Origin: Methanoculleus bourgensis MS2
Lineage (GTDB): Archaea > Halobacteriota > Methanomicrobia > Methanomicrobiales > Methanoculleaceae
Length of the DNA: 64,000 nt
Direction of reading: 5' to 3'
NCBI RefSeq assembly: GCF_000304355.2
Contig: NC_018227.2
Coordinates: 186,001-250,000, forward strand
The notes under the pieces were generated by a model. That model worked only from the letters and a program-made list of their open reading frames with translations, was not told where the DNA came from and searched no databases. Shown one piece after another: positions 43,318 to 51,059 of this stretch; positions within the stretch are counted from its first letter, which is position 1, and each line of letters starts with the position of its first letter. The position numbers and the translations under genes were made by a program.

Positions 43318-45219
43318 ATGAGCACACAGAAGATCGGCCTCATCCAGACGGCGGTTGGCGACGACCCTGACCGCAACCTGGCTCACACCCTTGATGCGGC
43401 GAGAGCGGCGATCCAGGAGGGTGCCCGGATCCTCTGCCTGCAGGAGCTCTACCGGATCCCCTACTTCCCGCAGTATGATGACCGGGACGCCTCCGCCTAC
43501 GCCGAGACCATTCCGGGAGCCTCAACCCGCGCCTTCTCAGCGCTCGCCCGGGAGCACGGCGTGGTGATCATCGTGCCGCTCTACGAGCGGACGGCGGACG
43601 GGGAGTACTACAACACAGCGGTGGTGATCGATGCGGACGGGCGGCTGCTCCCGGGCTACCGGAAGGTGCATATCCCCTACGACCCGCTCTTCTACGAGAA
43701 GACTTACTTCCGCCCCGGAGACTGCTACCGGGTCTACGATACCAGGTATGGCCGGATCGCCGTGCTCATCTGTTACGACCAGTGGTTCCCGGAAGCCGCG
43801 CGGGCGGTTGCGCTGCAGGGCGCAGAGATCATCTTCTACCCGACCGCCCTTGGCAGGATTGCAGGGGAGGAAGAGCCCCCCGAGGGCGACTGGCGTGAGG
43901 CGTGGGAGACGGTGCAGCGGGGCCACGCTATAGCAAACAGCGTCCACGTCGCCGCCGTCAACCGGGTGGGCGACGAGGGCGATATCAGGTTCTTCGGGAG
44001 TTCGTTCGTCGCCGACGCCTTCGGCAACGTCCTTGCCCGGGCGGGGGAGACCGGCGAGGAGGTTCTCGTCGTGGAGGTCGACCTCTCGATGAACGAGGCC
44101 GTCCGGGAGGGCTGGGGTTTCTTCCGGAACCGAAGGCCCGAGACCTACGGGATGCTCACCCGGAGGCTCCCGCCGGGCCGGACCCCGAAGGCGCTCGGCT
44201 ACCACATGCCGGCGGAGTGGGAGCCGCACGATGCCATCTGGCTCTCCTGGCCCCACGACCGGGAGACGTTCCCCGACCTTGCCGCGGCGGAGGCGGCCTA
44301 CGTCGAGATCATCGCGGCGCTCCGCGGGTCAGAGATCGTCAACCTGCTCGTCACGGGCGAGCGGATGCGCACCCGGGTCGAGGCGATGCTGGAGGAGGAG
44401 GGTGTCGATACGGGGGGCGTCTGTTTCCACGTCGCCGATTACGCCGACGTCTGGTTCCGCGACTACGGCCCGACGTTCGTGGTCAACCGCAAGGCGGGGA
44501 GCCTCGCGATGGTGCACTGGACGTTCAACGCCTGGGGAGGGAAGTACCCGGAACTCATGGGGGACACCCGGATACCGCTCATCATGAATCGCGATATGGA
44601 CCTCCCCGTCTTCACGCCCGGTATCATCATGGAGGGCGGTTCGATCGAGGTGAACGGGCGCGGCACGGTGATCACGACGGAGGCGTGCCTCTTAAACCCA
44701 AACCGCAACCCCGACCTCTCCCGGGAGGAGATCGAGGCGTACCTGGAGGCCTATCTCGGTGTCAGTCACGTCATCTGGTTAAAGCAGGGTATCGCCGGCG
44801 ACGACACCGACGGTCATATCGACGATATCGCCCGGTTCGTGAACCCGACGACCGTCCTCTGCGCTCTCGAGGAGAACGAAGACGACGTAAACTACGCAGT
44901 CCTGAAGGAGAACTATGAGATCCTCCGGGCATCGACCGATCAGGACGGGAACCCCCTGACGGTCATACCGCTGCCTATGCCGGGAGCGGTCGGCGGCGAG
45001 GACCGGCTGCCGGCGAGTTACGCCAACTTCTACATAGGAAATACCGTCGTGCTGGTGCCGGTCTTCGGCCACCCGAACGACGAGGTCGCTCTCGCCCGGA
45101 TACAGCAGGTCTTCCCTGATCGGGAGGTCGTCGGCATCGACTGCACGGCGATGGTCCCGGGCTTTGGCGCGATCCACTGCATCAGCCAGCAGCAACCGTC
45201 GGTGGAACGGAGGGAGTGA
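43318..45219 (+). CDS. Fused N-carbamoylputrescine amidase / agmatine deiminase
   Basis: About 633 residues from the ATG at 43318, behind GGTGAG; ATGs at 43288 and 43309 are alternatives. Residues 1-290 are a nitrilase-family carbamoylputrescine amidase (AguB) with a complete triad: E43 in CLQELY, K116 in GYRKVHIP and C152 in VLICYDQWFPE. Residues about 300-633 are an agmatine deiminase (AguA) with DVWFRDYGPT, IIMEGGSIEVNG, GIAGDDTDGHIDDIARFV and the catalytic cysteine C621 in GFGAIHCISQQQP. AguA converts agmatine to N-carbamoylputrescine and AguB converts that to putrescine, so one chain should do both steps, with the order reversed relative to the reactions. Both active sites look intact. 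The pathway is cytoplasmic polyamine synthesis from arginine. Confidence 0.93.
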   Translation: MSTQKIGLIQTAVGDDPDRNLAHTLDAARAAIQEGARILCLQELYRIPYFPQYDDRDASAYAETIPGASTRAFSALAREHGVVIIVPLYERTADGEYYNTAVVIDADGRLLPGYRKVHIPYDPLFYEKTYFRPGDCYRVYDTRYGRIAVLICYDQWFPEAARAVALQGAEIIFYPTALGRIAGEEEPPEGDWREAWETVQRGHAIANSVHVAAVNRVGDEGDIRFFGSSFVADAFGNVLARAGETGEEVLVVEVDLSMNEAVREGWGFFRNRRPETYGMLTRRLPPGRTPKALGYHMPAEWEPHDAIWLSWPHDRETFPDLAAAEAAYVEIIAALRGSEIVNLLVTGERMRTRVEAMLEEEGVDTGGVCFHVADYADVWFRDYGPTFVVNRKAGSLAMVHWTFNAWGGKYPELMGDTRIPLIMNRDMDLPVFTPGIIMEGGSIEVNGRGTVITTEACLLNPNRNPDLSREEIEAYLEAYLGVSHVIWLKQGIAGDDTDGHIDDIARFVNPTTVLCALEENEDDVNYAVLKENYEILRASTDQDGNPLTVIPLPMPGAVGGEDRLPASYANFYIGNTVVLVPVFGHPNDEVALARIQQVFPDREVVGIDCTAMVPGFGAIHCISQQQPSVERRE

Positions 45220-45357
45220 GGGGGACGGGCCCCCCGGTCCACCGTATGGGTTTTCATCACTTCGACTGTACTGTCGTTACTCGCACCTCTGGTACTCAGA
45301 TACCTGCCCCAGGCACGGATTTCCACCCGCCTGCGCACCTTCGGTGCTCGAGCTCCC

Positions 45358-45408
45358 GGCCCCGCGAGGATCGGGGGAGGAGCGCGAAGCGCGGGTGGGG
45401 GGTTACGA
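45358..45408. repeat. GC-rich repeat, partial copy
   Basis: GGGGGAGGAGCGCGAAGCGCGGGTGGGG-type sequence related to 45719-45795 and 57724-57802. Part of the 763-base gap 45220-45982, which holds repeats and a MITE-like element but no gene I can support. Confidence 0.5.
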
Positions 45409-45590
45409 GTATCGCTACCCGGTGAGACAGGGGAGGAGGGCAAGCCCCCCTCCCCGTCGTCCCCTCCCCCAGGGGCGATAGCCACCACGGTCCACTGTAC
45501 AGGGACAAACCTGGGGAAGGACTAGGTCCGGGCTATCCCCGGACTCCCATTTGTTCTCTCCGGGAAACCGTCTCCAGAGCAACTCCAGGA

Positions 45591-45704
45591 TAGGAGTTAC
45601 GCAGTTCGCCCGAAATGACGATATCATTTGATGGATGCGCATGATTTGTTAACCATTTTGAGTTGCCAACCATTTAAGTCACGACGCATTCTGCGTAACT
45701 CCTA
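45591..45704. mobile_element. MITE-like element with 14-bp terminal inverted repeats
   Basis: Left end TAGGAGTTACGCAG (45591-45604) and right end CTGCGTAACTCCTA (45691-45704) are exact inverted repeats. The flanks are CAGGA directly before and CAGGA directly after, a perfect 5-base target duplication. The 86-base interior is AT-rich compared with its surroundings (CATTTGATGGATGCGCATGA, TTGTTAACCATTTTGAG) and has no open frame. This is a complete non-autonomous DNA transposon by structure. The parental transposase is not in the window. Confidence 0.8.
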
Positions 45705-45718
45705 CAGGATAGGGATTG

Positions 45719-45795
45719 CCACTGGATATCACCACGCACTGCCCCCGCCCCCCGGGGCGGGGGAGGAGGCCGGAGGCCGGGAAGGGTGGGGTTAC
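45719..45795. repeat. GC-rich dispersed repeat, copy A
   Basis: CCACTGGATATCACCACGCA at the start, then CTGCCCCCGCCCCCCGGGGC and GGTGGGGTTAC at the end. Matches 57724-57802 through most of its length. It contains a strong GC hairpin (GCCCCCGCCCC/GGGGCGGGGGA). Confidence 0.65.
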
Positions 45796-45982
45796 TGAGG
45801 GAATAACCCCGGGGAAGATCAACTTGGGGATCGTCGCGCGGGAAGGCCATTTTTGTGCAACATGAGGCATAGCCTCATGAGCGCTTTATCCGGGAAGACT
45901 TGCGTCCCCCTTACAGGCGGTTGCCGGGCCAGAATGGTGTTGAGAGCGTTCACCTCCCGCCACCCACGGAGGTGCGGGCACC

Positions 45983-46723
45983 TCAACCTTTCCCGGGAAC
46001 CGGCCTCCCCACCGGCATGAGATAGAGCGGTGTTGTGTTCTCAGGGAGTCCGAGAACCTCCCGGACGTTATCGTCGTCGAACGACCCGATGGTGACGGTG
46101 CCAAGGTTGATCGCCGCCGCCTGGAGGTAGACGTTCTCTGCGGCGTGCCCGGCCTCCATGAAGACGTAACGCATTCCACGATCGCCAAAATCCGCGGTCG
46201 TCCGTTCTGGGACCGCGGCGATGACGACCGTCGCCGGGGCGTTGCCAACTGGAGCCTGGTCGACGGCTGCCGCCTGCAGGGCAGTCCGCTGGTCCCCGCT
46301 GGCGGTCTGGATGAGCAGGTGTTCACCGGGCTGGTAGTGATAGATCCCGGGCTTAAGGCCCATGATGTTGCCCGCGACAACGTAGACCTCCAGGGGGTAG
46401 AGGGGGCCAGCGGAGGGAGCGGTCCGGTGTCCCCGTTCGTCCGTGACTCCCTGTGCCGCCCAGAGGGTCTGCCCGAGATCGGTGAGCGTCAGCGGCGCTC
46501 CAGCGTAAGCCCTGACTGACCGCCGTTCCTGAAGCGCCTCCTCGACCGAGACGTTGCCTTTGAGGCTGGGTTCCGGGAGCGCAACAGTGCCTTCCGGCGC
46601 TTCTGACGGTGCAGGAGCGTTATTCTCTCCAGACTGAGTTTGGATGCCTGCGCACCCGGAGACCAGCACCAACGCGAAGATCGCAGCGATGATGAAACCC
46701 GGGTGGATATATTTCCGATTCAT
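45983..46723 (-). CDS. SagB/ThcOx-type flavin oxidoreductase, lipoprotein, paralogue 1
   Basis: A 246-residue protein starting at the ATG at 46723 (MNRKYIHPGFIIAAIFALVL). The first 25 residues are a lipoprotein signal peptide with lipobox VSGCAG, so the mature protein should hang from the outside of the membrane. The rest is a nitroreductase-fold SagB-type dehydrogenase: ALQERRSVRAYAGAPLTLTD near 65-85 (FMN-phosphate Arg), TAPSAGPLYPLEVYVVAGNI near 105-125, YHYQPGEHLLIQTASGDQR and AAAINLGTVTIGSFDDD near 205. SagB-like enzymes use FMN, for example to oxidise azolines; no cyclodehydratase partner is nearby, so the substrate is unknown. A near-identical copy lies at 47656. Confidence 0.87.
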   Translation of the reverse strand: MNRKYIHPGFIIAAIFALVLVSGCAGIQTQSGENNAPAPSEAPEGTVALPEPSLKGNVSVEEALQERRSVRAYAGAPLTLTDLGQTLWAAQGVTDERGHRTAPSAGPLYPLEVYVVAGNIMGLKPGIYHYQPGEHLLIQTASGDQRTALQAAAVDQAPVGNAPATVVIAAVPERTTADFGDRGMRYVFMEAGHAAENVYLQAAAINLGTVTIGSFDDDNVREVLGLPENTTPLYLMPVGRPVPGKG

Positions 46724-46769
46724 GATACTGGATAGGGGCTTGCCCCCCCGGTATATGAAGGTATTGGAG

Positions 46770-46805
46770 CGCCCCCCGGTGGTCGAGAAGGGGAACTTCA
46801 TCAGA
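46770..46805 (-). pseudogene. Fragment of the MFS gene's 3' end
   Basis: GTGGTCGAGAAGGGGAACTT on the plus strand here recurs at 48483 inside the end of the intact MFS transporter gene, encoding (minus strand) KFPFSTT. The similarity runs on through the sequence upstream of SagB paralogue 1 (46724-46769 against 48397-48440), so this is the edge of a duplicated block that included sagB and the end of the MFS gene. Confidence 0.65.
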
Positions 46806-47091
46806 TACATGGGAGATAGTGCAGCGGGGGCATGCGATAGCAAACAGCGTCCGCGTCGCCGCCGTCAACCGGGTAGGCGACGAAGGCGATATCAGGTTCT
46901 TCGGGAGTTCATTCGTCACCGACGCCTTCGGCAACGTCCTTTCCCGGGCGGGGAAGACCGGTGAGGAGGTCTTCCCGGATCGGGAGGTCGTCGGCATCGA
47001 CTGCACGGCAATGGTCCCGGGTTTTGGCGCGATTCACTGCATCAGCCAGCAGCAGCCGTCGGTGCAGGGGGCTGCACCACGGCCGGAGTGA
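46806..47091 (+). pseudogene. Internally deleted copy of the AguB-AguA fusion gene
   Basis: Sequence from GTGCAGCGG onwards matches the parent at 43912, then at AGGT (46967-46970) jumps from the nitrilase part (parent 44060-44063) to the end of the deiminase part (parent 45107-45110). The missing piece is 1047 bases, exactly 349 codons, so the frame is kept and the product would read ...RAGKTGEEVFPDREVVGIDC... to GFGAIHCISQQQP and a novel tail. The nitrilase triad and most of the deiminase are gone. It has no recognisable start of its own and is very likely a dead fragment. Confidence 0.85.
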
Positions 47092-47101
47092 GCGTGTAAC
47101 G

Positions 47102-47627
47102 TTAACGCCAGTGCCCCCTTATCACCGGTTCCGGTGGATACGGCCCTCGCGGTAGCGGCCTCGGGCGGGGGCGGACGGCCGGGTAGCCGATAGTGACGAG
47201 AGCGAAAGGAACGACATCATCCGGGAGCGAGAAGTGGTTTGCAAACCCAAGCATCCTGTTGGCGTCCGGGTAGACGGCGGTCCATATCGCGCCAAGTCCG
47301 AGTGCGTGAGCGGCGAGAAGGATGTTCTCTGTCGCCGCAGCACAGCTTTGTATTCGGAAATTCGGTTTCTCCGGGAGCGGCGACCGGTAGGCACAGACGA
47401 TGATTGCTGCTAGTATGATGAAGAAACCTCTCGGTAGGGACTGATCGCCGGGATGCAGGAGAGGATGCCCGGGTCGTTGATGACGATGAAATGGCAGGGT
47501 GGTTCGTTTCCGGCGAAGGGAGCCTGCATCGCGACCGCGAGGAGTCTCTTCGCTGCCTCCTGGGGAAACGGGCGGTCGGTATACCCCTGACGTTCCGCCG
47601 GGTCAGGACAATTCCGAGGGCATTCAT
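47102..47627 (-). pseudogene. Nitroreductase-family pseudogene (two frameshifts)
   Basis: Minus-strand translation gives MNALGIVLTRRNVRG in one frame, EAAKRLLAVAMQAPFAGNEP and CHFIVINDPGILSCIPAISPY in a second, and IIVCAYRSLPEKPNFRIQSC, AAATENILLAAHALGLGAIW and MLGFANHFSLPDDVVPFALV in a third. Together these rebuild a complete FMN nitroreductase of about 175 residues. Frameshifts fall near 47580 and 47420. An in-frame stop follows each shift, so no full product can be made. It is unrelated in detail to the SagB-type paralogues on either side, though of the same fold. Confidence 0.85.
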
Positions 47628-47655
47628 CTCGCGACCCTGCGGGAAACCCGTGACT

Positions 47656-48396
47656 TCAAACGTTCCCCGGAACCGGCCTCCCCACCGGCATGAGATAGAG
47701 CGGCGTTATGTTCTCAGGGAGTCCGAGAACCTCCCGGACGTTATCGTCGTCGAACGCCCCGATGGTGACGGTGCCGAGGTTGATCGCCGCTGCCTGGAGG
47801 TAGACGTTCTCTGCGGCGTGCCCGGCCTCCATGGAGACGTAACGCATCCCGCGCTCGCCGTACTTCGCGGTCGTCCGGTCAGGGACCGCGGCGATGACGA
47901 CCGTCGCCGGGGCGTCGCCAACCGAAGTCTGGTTGACGGCCGACGCCTGCAGGGTTGCCCGCTGATCCCCGCTGGCGGTCTGGATCAGCAGGTGTTCACC
48001 GGGCTGGTAGTGGTAGATCCCGGGCTTAAGGCCCATGATGTTACCCGCGACAAGGTAGACCTCCAGGGGGTAGAGGGCGCCGGCTGAGGGAGCGGTCCGG
48101 TACCCCCGATCGTCCGTGACTCCCTGTGCCGCCCAGAGGATCTGCCCGACATCAGTGAGCGTCAGCGGCACTTCAGCGTAAGCCCTGACTGACCGCCGTT
48201 CCTGAAGCGCCTCCTCGACCGAGACGTTGCTTTTAAAGCTGGGTTCCGGGAGCGTGATGGCCCCCTCCGGCGTTCCCCGTGGTGTGGGAGTGCTGTTCTC
48301 TCCAGGCAAGGGGTGGACGCCTGCGCACCCGGAGGCCAGCACCAACGTGAAGATCGCAGCGATGATAAGACCCGGGTGGATATATTTCCGGTCCAT
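47656..48396 (-). CDS. SagB/ThcOx-type flavin oxidoreductase, lipoprotein, paralogue 2
   Basis: A 246-residue protein from the ATG at 48396 (MDRKYIHPGLIIAAIFTLVL), the same length as paralogue 1 and strongly similar over its whole length, including the lipobox ASGCAG, ERRSVRAYA, TAPSAGALYPLEVYLVAGNI and the C-terminal NVREVLGLPENITPLYLMPV. Differences concentrate in the spacer after the signal peptide. The gene lies 58 bases from the end of the MFS transporter gene in the same orientation, the arrangement also preserved as a fragment beside paralogue 1, so this is likely the original locus and paralogue 1 the copy. Role as for paralogue 1: an extracytoplasmic FMN enzyme of unknown substrate. 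Confidence 0.87.
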   Translation of the reverse strand: MDRKYIHPGLIIAAIFTLVLASGCAGVHPLPGENSTPTPRGTPEGAITLPEPSFKSNVSVEEALQERRSVRAYAEVPLTLTDVGQILWAAQGVTDDRGYRTAPSAGALYPLEVYLVAGNIMGLKPGIYHYQPGEHLLIQTASGDQRATLQASAVNQTSVGDAPATVVIAAVPDRTTAKYGERGMRYVSMEAGHAAENVYLQAAAINLGTVTIGAFDDDNVREVLGLPENITPLYLMPVGRPVPGNV

Positions 48397-48454
48397 GATA
48401 CTCGGGGACACAGGCCCGTGTGTAATATGAAGATATCGGAGCGCCACCCCACCA

Positions 48455-49933
48455 CTACCGTTTCTTCTTCCGGCGCCCCCGGGTGGTCGAGAAGGGGAAC
48501 TTCACCAGGTCCCGGAGGCCGCCGGCCGGGGAGAAGTTTCGCATGTCCCGCCGGACTCCGGCGATAAGTTCGTTGACAACCTCCTCCTCCTTCGCCTCCC
48601 CTTCCTCCTGCACCGCGCTCAGACGGTGCAGGGAGTAGAGTCCGAGGAGGAAGGCGAAGAGGAAGAAGAACTCCCACTGCTTCAGGTCGAGGGTGACAAA
48701 GACAAGTTCCCGCACCGGGTCTTTCCAGATCAGCGTCCAGATCAGTTCGCGCTCCGCGAAGAAGTCCACGAAGAGCCCGCCGAGGATCGGGGCGATCCCG
48801 GCGGCGACCGAGTTCGTGAAGGTGCTTGCCGCAAGGTAACTGGTCGCCTGGCCCTGCGGGGCAAGTTTCAGGCTGATGTTCCCGGACGCAAGCGAGACCC
48901 CTGCTAGCGATATCCCCATCAGGATGTGGATGAGGATGAGCAGCGGGTAGGTCAGGGCATAGATCTCGGGGAGCGTCACAAACATCCACGCAAAGATAGC
49001 GAGCATAAACAAGGGGCCACTGACGGAGAGGACCGACTTGTTGGAGAACCGGTCAGATATCCGGCCCCATGACCGGTAGAAGATGATGTTCATGACCTGG
49101 CTGAGGACACTGAGCGCGACGACGAGCGAGATATCGAGGCCGAGCCTCTGCAGCATGTAGACCGTGAAGAACGGCGCTGCAAGGTTGACGGCGAAGTTCC
49201 ATGAGCCGAGAAATATGATGAGGTTCTTGAAGTTGATGTCCTGGAACGGCTTTGCGATGGCGGCAAGCAGGCCGTCCTCCTCACCGTCAGCGACCATCCG
49301 GGGTTCGGGTGTCCGCGCGAGGAGCGTGATCCCGAAAAGTCCGGCGAGGAGCCCGAGGAGGAAGAGGAGCGAGTAGCCGTAGGCCGCAAGGTCAGGGAAT
49401 ACGGCCTCCCACGAGTCGATGAAGAAACCCGCGACGAGGCTGATGACAAGCGCAAGCCCTGTCGAGAGGGTCAACCGCCGTGAGAAGAAGGCCCCGAGCC
49501 TGTCCTGGGGTATCAGGTCCCGCATCCATGAGTTCCAACCGCAGTGCGAGAACGCCGAGAATGATGAGTAGAGGACTATCGAGGCGATGAGCACGAAGAT
49601 TCCCCGTTCCGGCGAGAGGAAGAACGGTATCAGGATGATGGGAACCCAGAAGAGGCGGGCGACAAGCGAGGCCGCCACGACCACCAGTCTCCGTTTCTGC
49701 ACCCGGTCGACGACGTAGATGGCGGGCATCTGCAGGAGTTCGGCGAGCGGTGGGATGGCGGCGAGCAGTCCGATGACGGTATTGGACGCCCCAAGCTGGA
49801 GCGCGAAGGCTACGAGGAAGATGCCGCCGGTCAGGGTCACCATCGCCTGGGTGGCGAGGCCGTCCCTGATGACGAGTTTTAAGCCGTGGTCGACCTCTTT
49901 GTCCGTCAGGCTCTCTTTTACCTCAAAGACCAT
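48455..49933 (-). CDS. MFS transporter
   Basis: A 492-residue membrane protein with about 12 spans. The first half shows LLAAIPPLAELLQMPAIYVVDRVQKRRLVV (loop 2-3 MFS signature region, here D-R-x-x-K-R) and the SFSAFSHCGWNSWMRDLIPQ segment; the second half repeats the pattern in YRSWGRISDRFSNKSVLSVS. A cytoplasmic C-terminal extension rich in Glu and Arg ends RGRRKKKR. The opening residues (MVFEVKESLTDKEVDHGLKL) are cytoplasmic. No substrate can be named from the sequence. It is followed by SagB paralogue 2 at 58 bases; a functional link is possible. The 241-base gap on the other side (49934-50174) shows only an AT-rich patch at 50040-50075. Confidence 0.9.
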   Translation of the reverse strand: MVFEVKESLTDKEVDHGLKLVIRDGLATQAMVTLTGGIFLVAFALQLGASNTVIGLLAAIPPLAELLQMPAIYVVDRVQKRRLVVVAASLVARLFWVPIILIPFFLSPERGIFVLIASIVLYSSFSAFSHCGWNSWMRDLIPQDRLGAFFSRRLTLSTGLALVISLVAGFFIDSWEAVFPDLAAYGYSLLFLLGLLAGLFGITLLARTPEPRMVADGEEDGLLAAIAKPFQDINFKNLIIFLGSWNFAVNLAAPFFTVYMLQRLGLDISLVVALSVLSQVMNIIFYRSWGRISDRFSNKSVLSVSGPLFMLAIFAWMFVTLPEIYALTYPLLILIHILMGISLAGVSLASGNISLKLAPQGQATSYLAASTFTNSVAAGIAPILGGLFVDFFAERELIWTLIWKDPVRELVFVTLDLKQWEFFFLFAFLLGLYSLHRLSAVQEEGEAKEEEVVNELIAGVRRDMRNFSPAGGLRDLVKFPFSTTRGRRKKKR

Positions 49934-50174
49934 GCTTCACCCTGGTATCCTCTTCTGATGCTCACGGGACCGATGACCTCGAAAAGCTGCCCTCCGTGCC
50001 GGAACTCCTGTAGCACCAGGCGGCTTTTATCAGGCCACTACTGTATAAAAATAGAATTATATTAATTTGTTTGAATAAATTTGCCAGCCTCTCGAGGTCT
50101 TCCGGCAGGAACCGGGGAGCTGGCTCTCAACTCCCCGAAGACCACGGCGTTCTGACTGAAGATTTTACCCCGGG

Positions 50175-51059
50175 TCACCGCCACTCCTCTAGCACCTTCC
50201 GGACGAGCTCCCGCCGGTCCGGCTTCCCGGCGGTGAGCGACTGGAACTTCTCCTCGTAGACCGGTTTTTCGACCGAGTAGAACGTTCCGAGCGCGATCGG
50301 AGCCTCCCTGTCGTAATCCCACTCCCTGACTTCTGTAAGGGCGCTCTCAAATCTGCCAGTATCAACCTCCCCTTCTCGCATCTCGTAGGCGTGGGCGTTG
50401 TAGTAGTCGGTCAGGTTAAAGTAGGTCGCGCAGATCTGGAGGACGTCGATGAACGAGAACCCCCGGTGCATGATCGCCTCCTTGAAGAGGTCCTTGAGAT
50501 GCCTGACCTTCTTCGTGTAGCCCCGGGCTACATGGGTGGCCCCGGCGGCGAGCATCACCGCAAGCGGGTTTATGGGGTGCTCTGTGATCCCGCCGGGTGT
50601 GGAACGGCCGCGGAACCCGAAGGGTGAGGTTGGGGTGTATTGTCCGGTCGTCAGCCCGTAGACCCGGTTGTCGTGGACGATGACCGTGATGTCGCTGTTC
50701 CGTTTGGCAGCGAAGATGAGATGGTCGAGCCCCTCAGCATAGATGTCGCCGTCCCCGACGTGGCAGATCACCCGAAGGTCCGGGTTTGCGAGGCGCATCC
50801 CGGTGGCCGCCGGTATCGAGCGGCCGTGGATGCCGTAGAAACTGTTGATGTTTAAGTAGTCCACCAGTTTTCCGTGGCAGCCGATCCCGCCGAGGAGGAC
50901 GAAGTTTTCAAGGGGTATGCCCTCCTCCTCCGAGAGTTCGGCGATGGCCGACTTCATCATGTGCTGGATTGCGAAGTTGCCGCACCCGGGGCACCAGGTG
51001 TTCTCTGCCGGGCTGATGAGCTCGCCGGCCGGCTTTCCGGCAAACCGCTCGGGGCTCAT
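50175..51059 (-). CDS. 2-oxoacid:ferredoxin oxidoreductase, beta subunit
   Basis: About 294 residues from the ATG at 51059 (MSPERFAGKPAGELISPAEN), which overlaps the stop of the alpha gene by ATGA. The frame is open further but enters the alpha gene. TPP-binding features are visible: NTWCPGCGNFAIQHMMKSAI near 20-40, GGIGCHGKLVDYLN near 57, and the Mg-TPP motif VGDGDIYAEGLDHLIFAAKR followed by VIVHDNRVYGLTTGQ near 100-135. The beta subunit decarboxylates the 2-oxoacid (pyruvate, 2-oxoglutarate or a branched-chain keto acid) to an acyl-TPP intermediate. The two-subunit form with a fused gamma-alpha subunit resembles the KorAB type; the separate delta ferredoxin subunit is absent, so electrons pass directly to ferredoxin. 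Confidence 0.93.
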   Translation of the reverse strand: MSPERFAGKPAGELISPAENTWCPGCGNFAIQHMMKSAIAELSEEEGIPLENFVLLGGIGCHGKLVDYLNINSFYGIHGRSIPAATGMRLANPDLRVICHVGDGDIYAEGLDHLIFAAKRNSDITVIVHDNRVYGLTTGQYTPTSPFGFRGRSTPGGITEHPINPLAVMLAAGATHVARGYTKKVRHLKDLFKEAIMHRGFSFIDVLQICATYFNLTDYYNAHAYEMREGEVDTGRFESALTEVREWDYDREAPIALGTFYSVEKPVYEEKFQSLTAGKPDRRELVRKVLEEWR

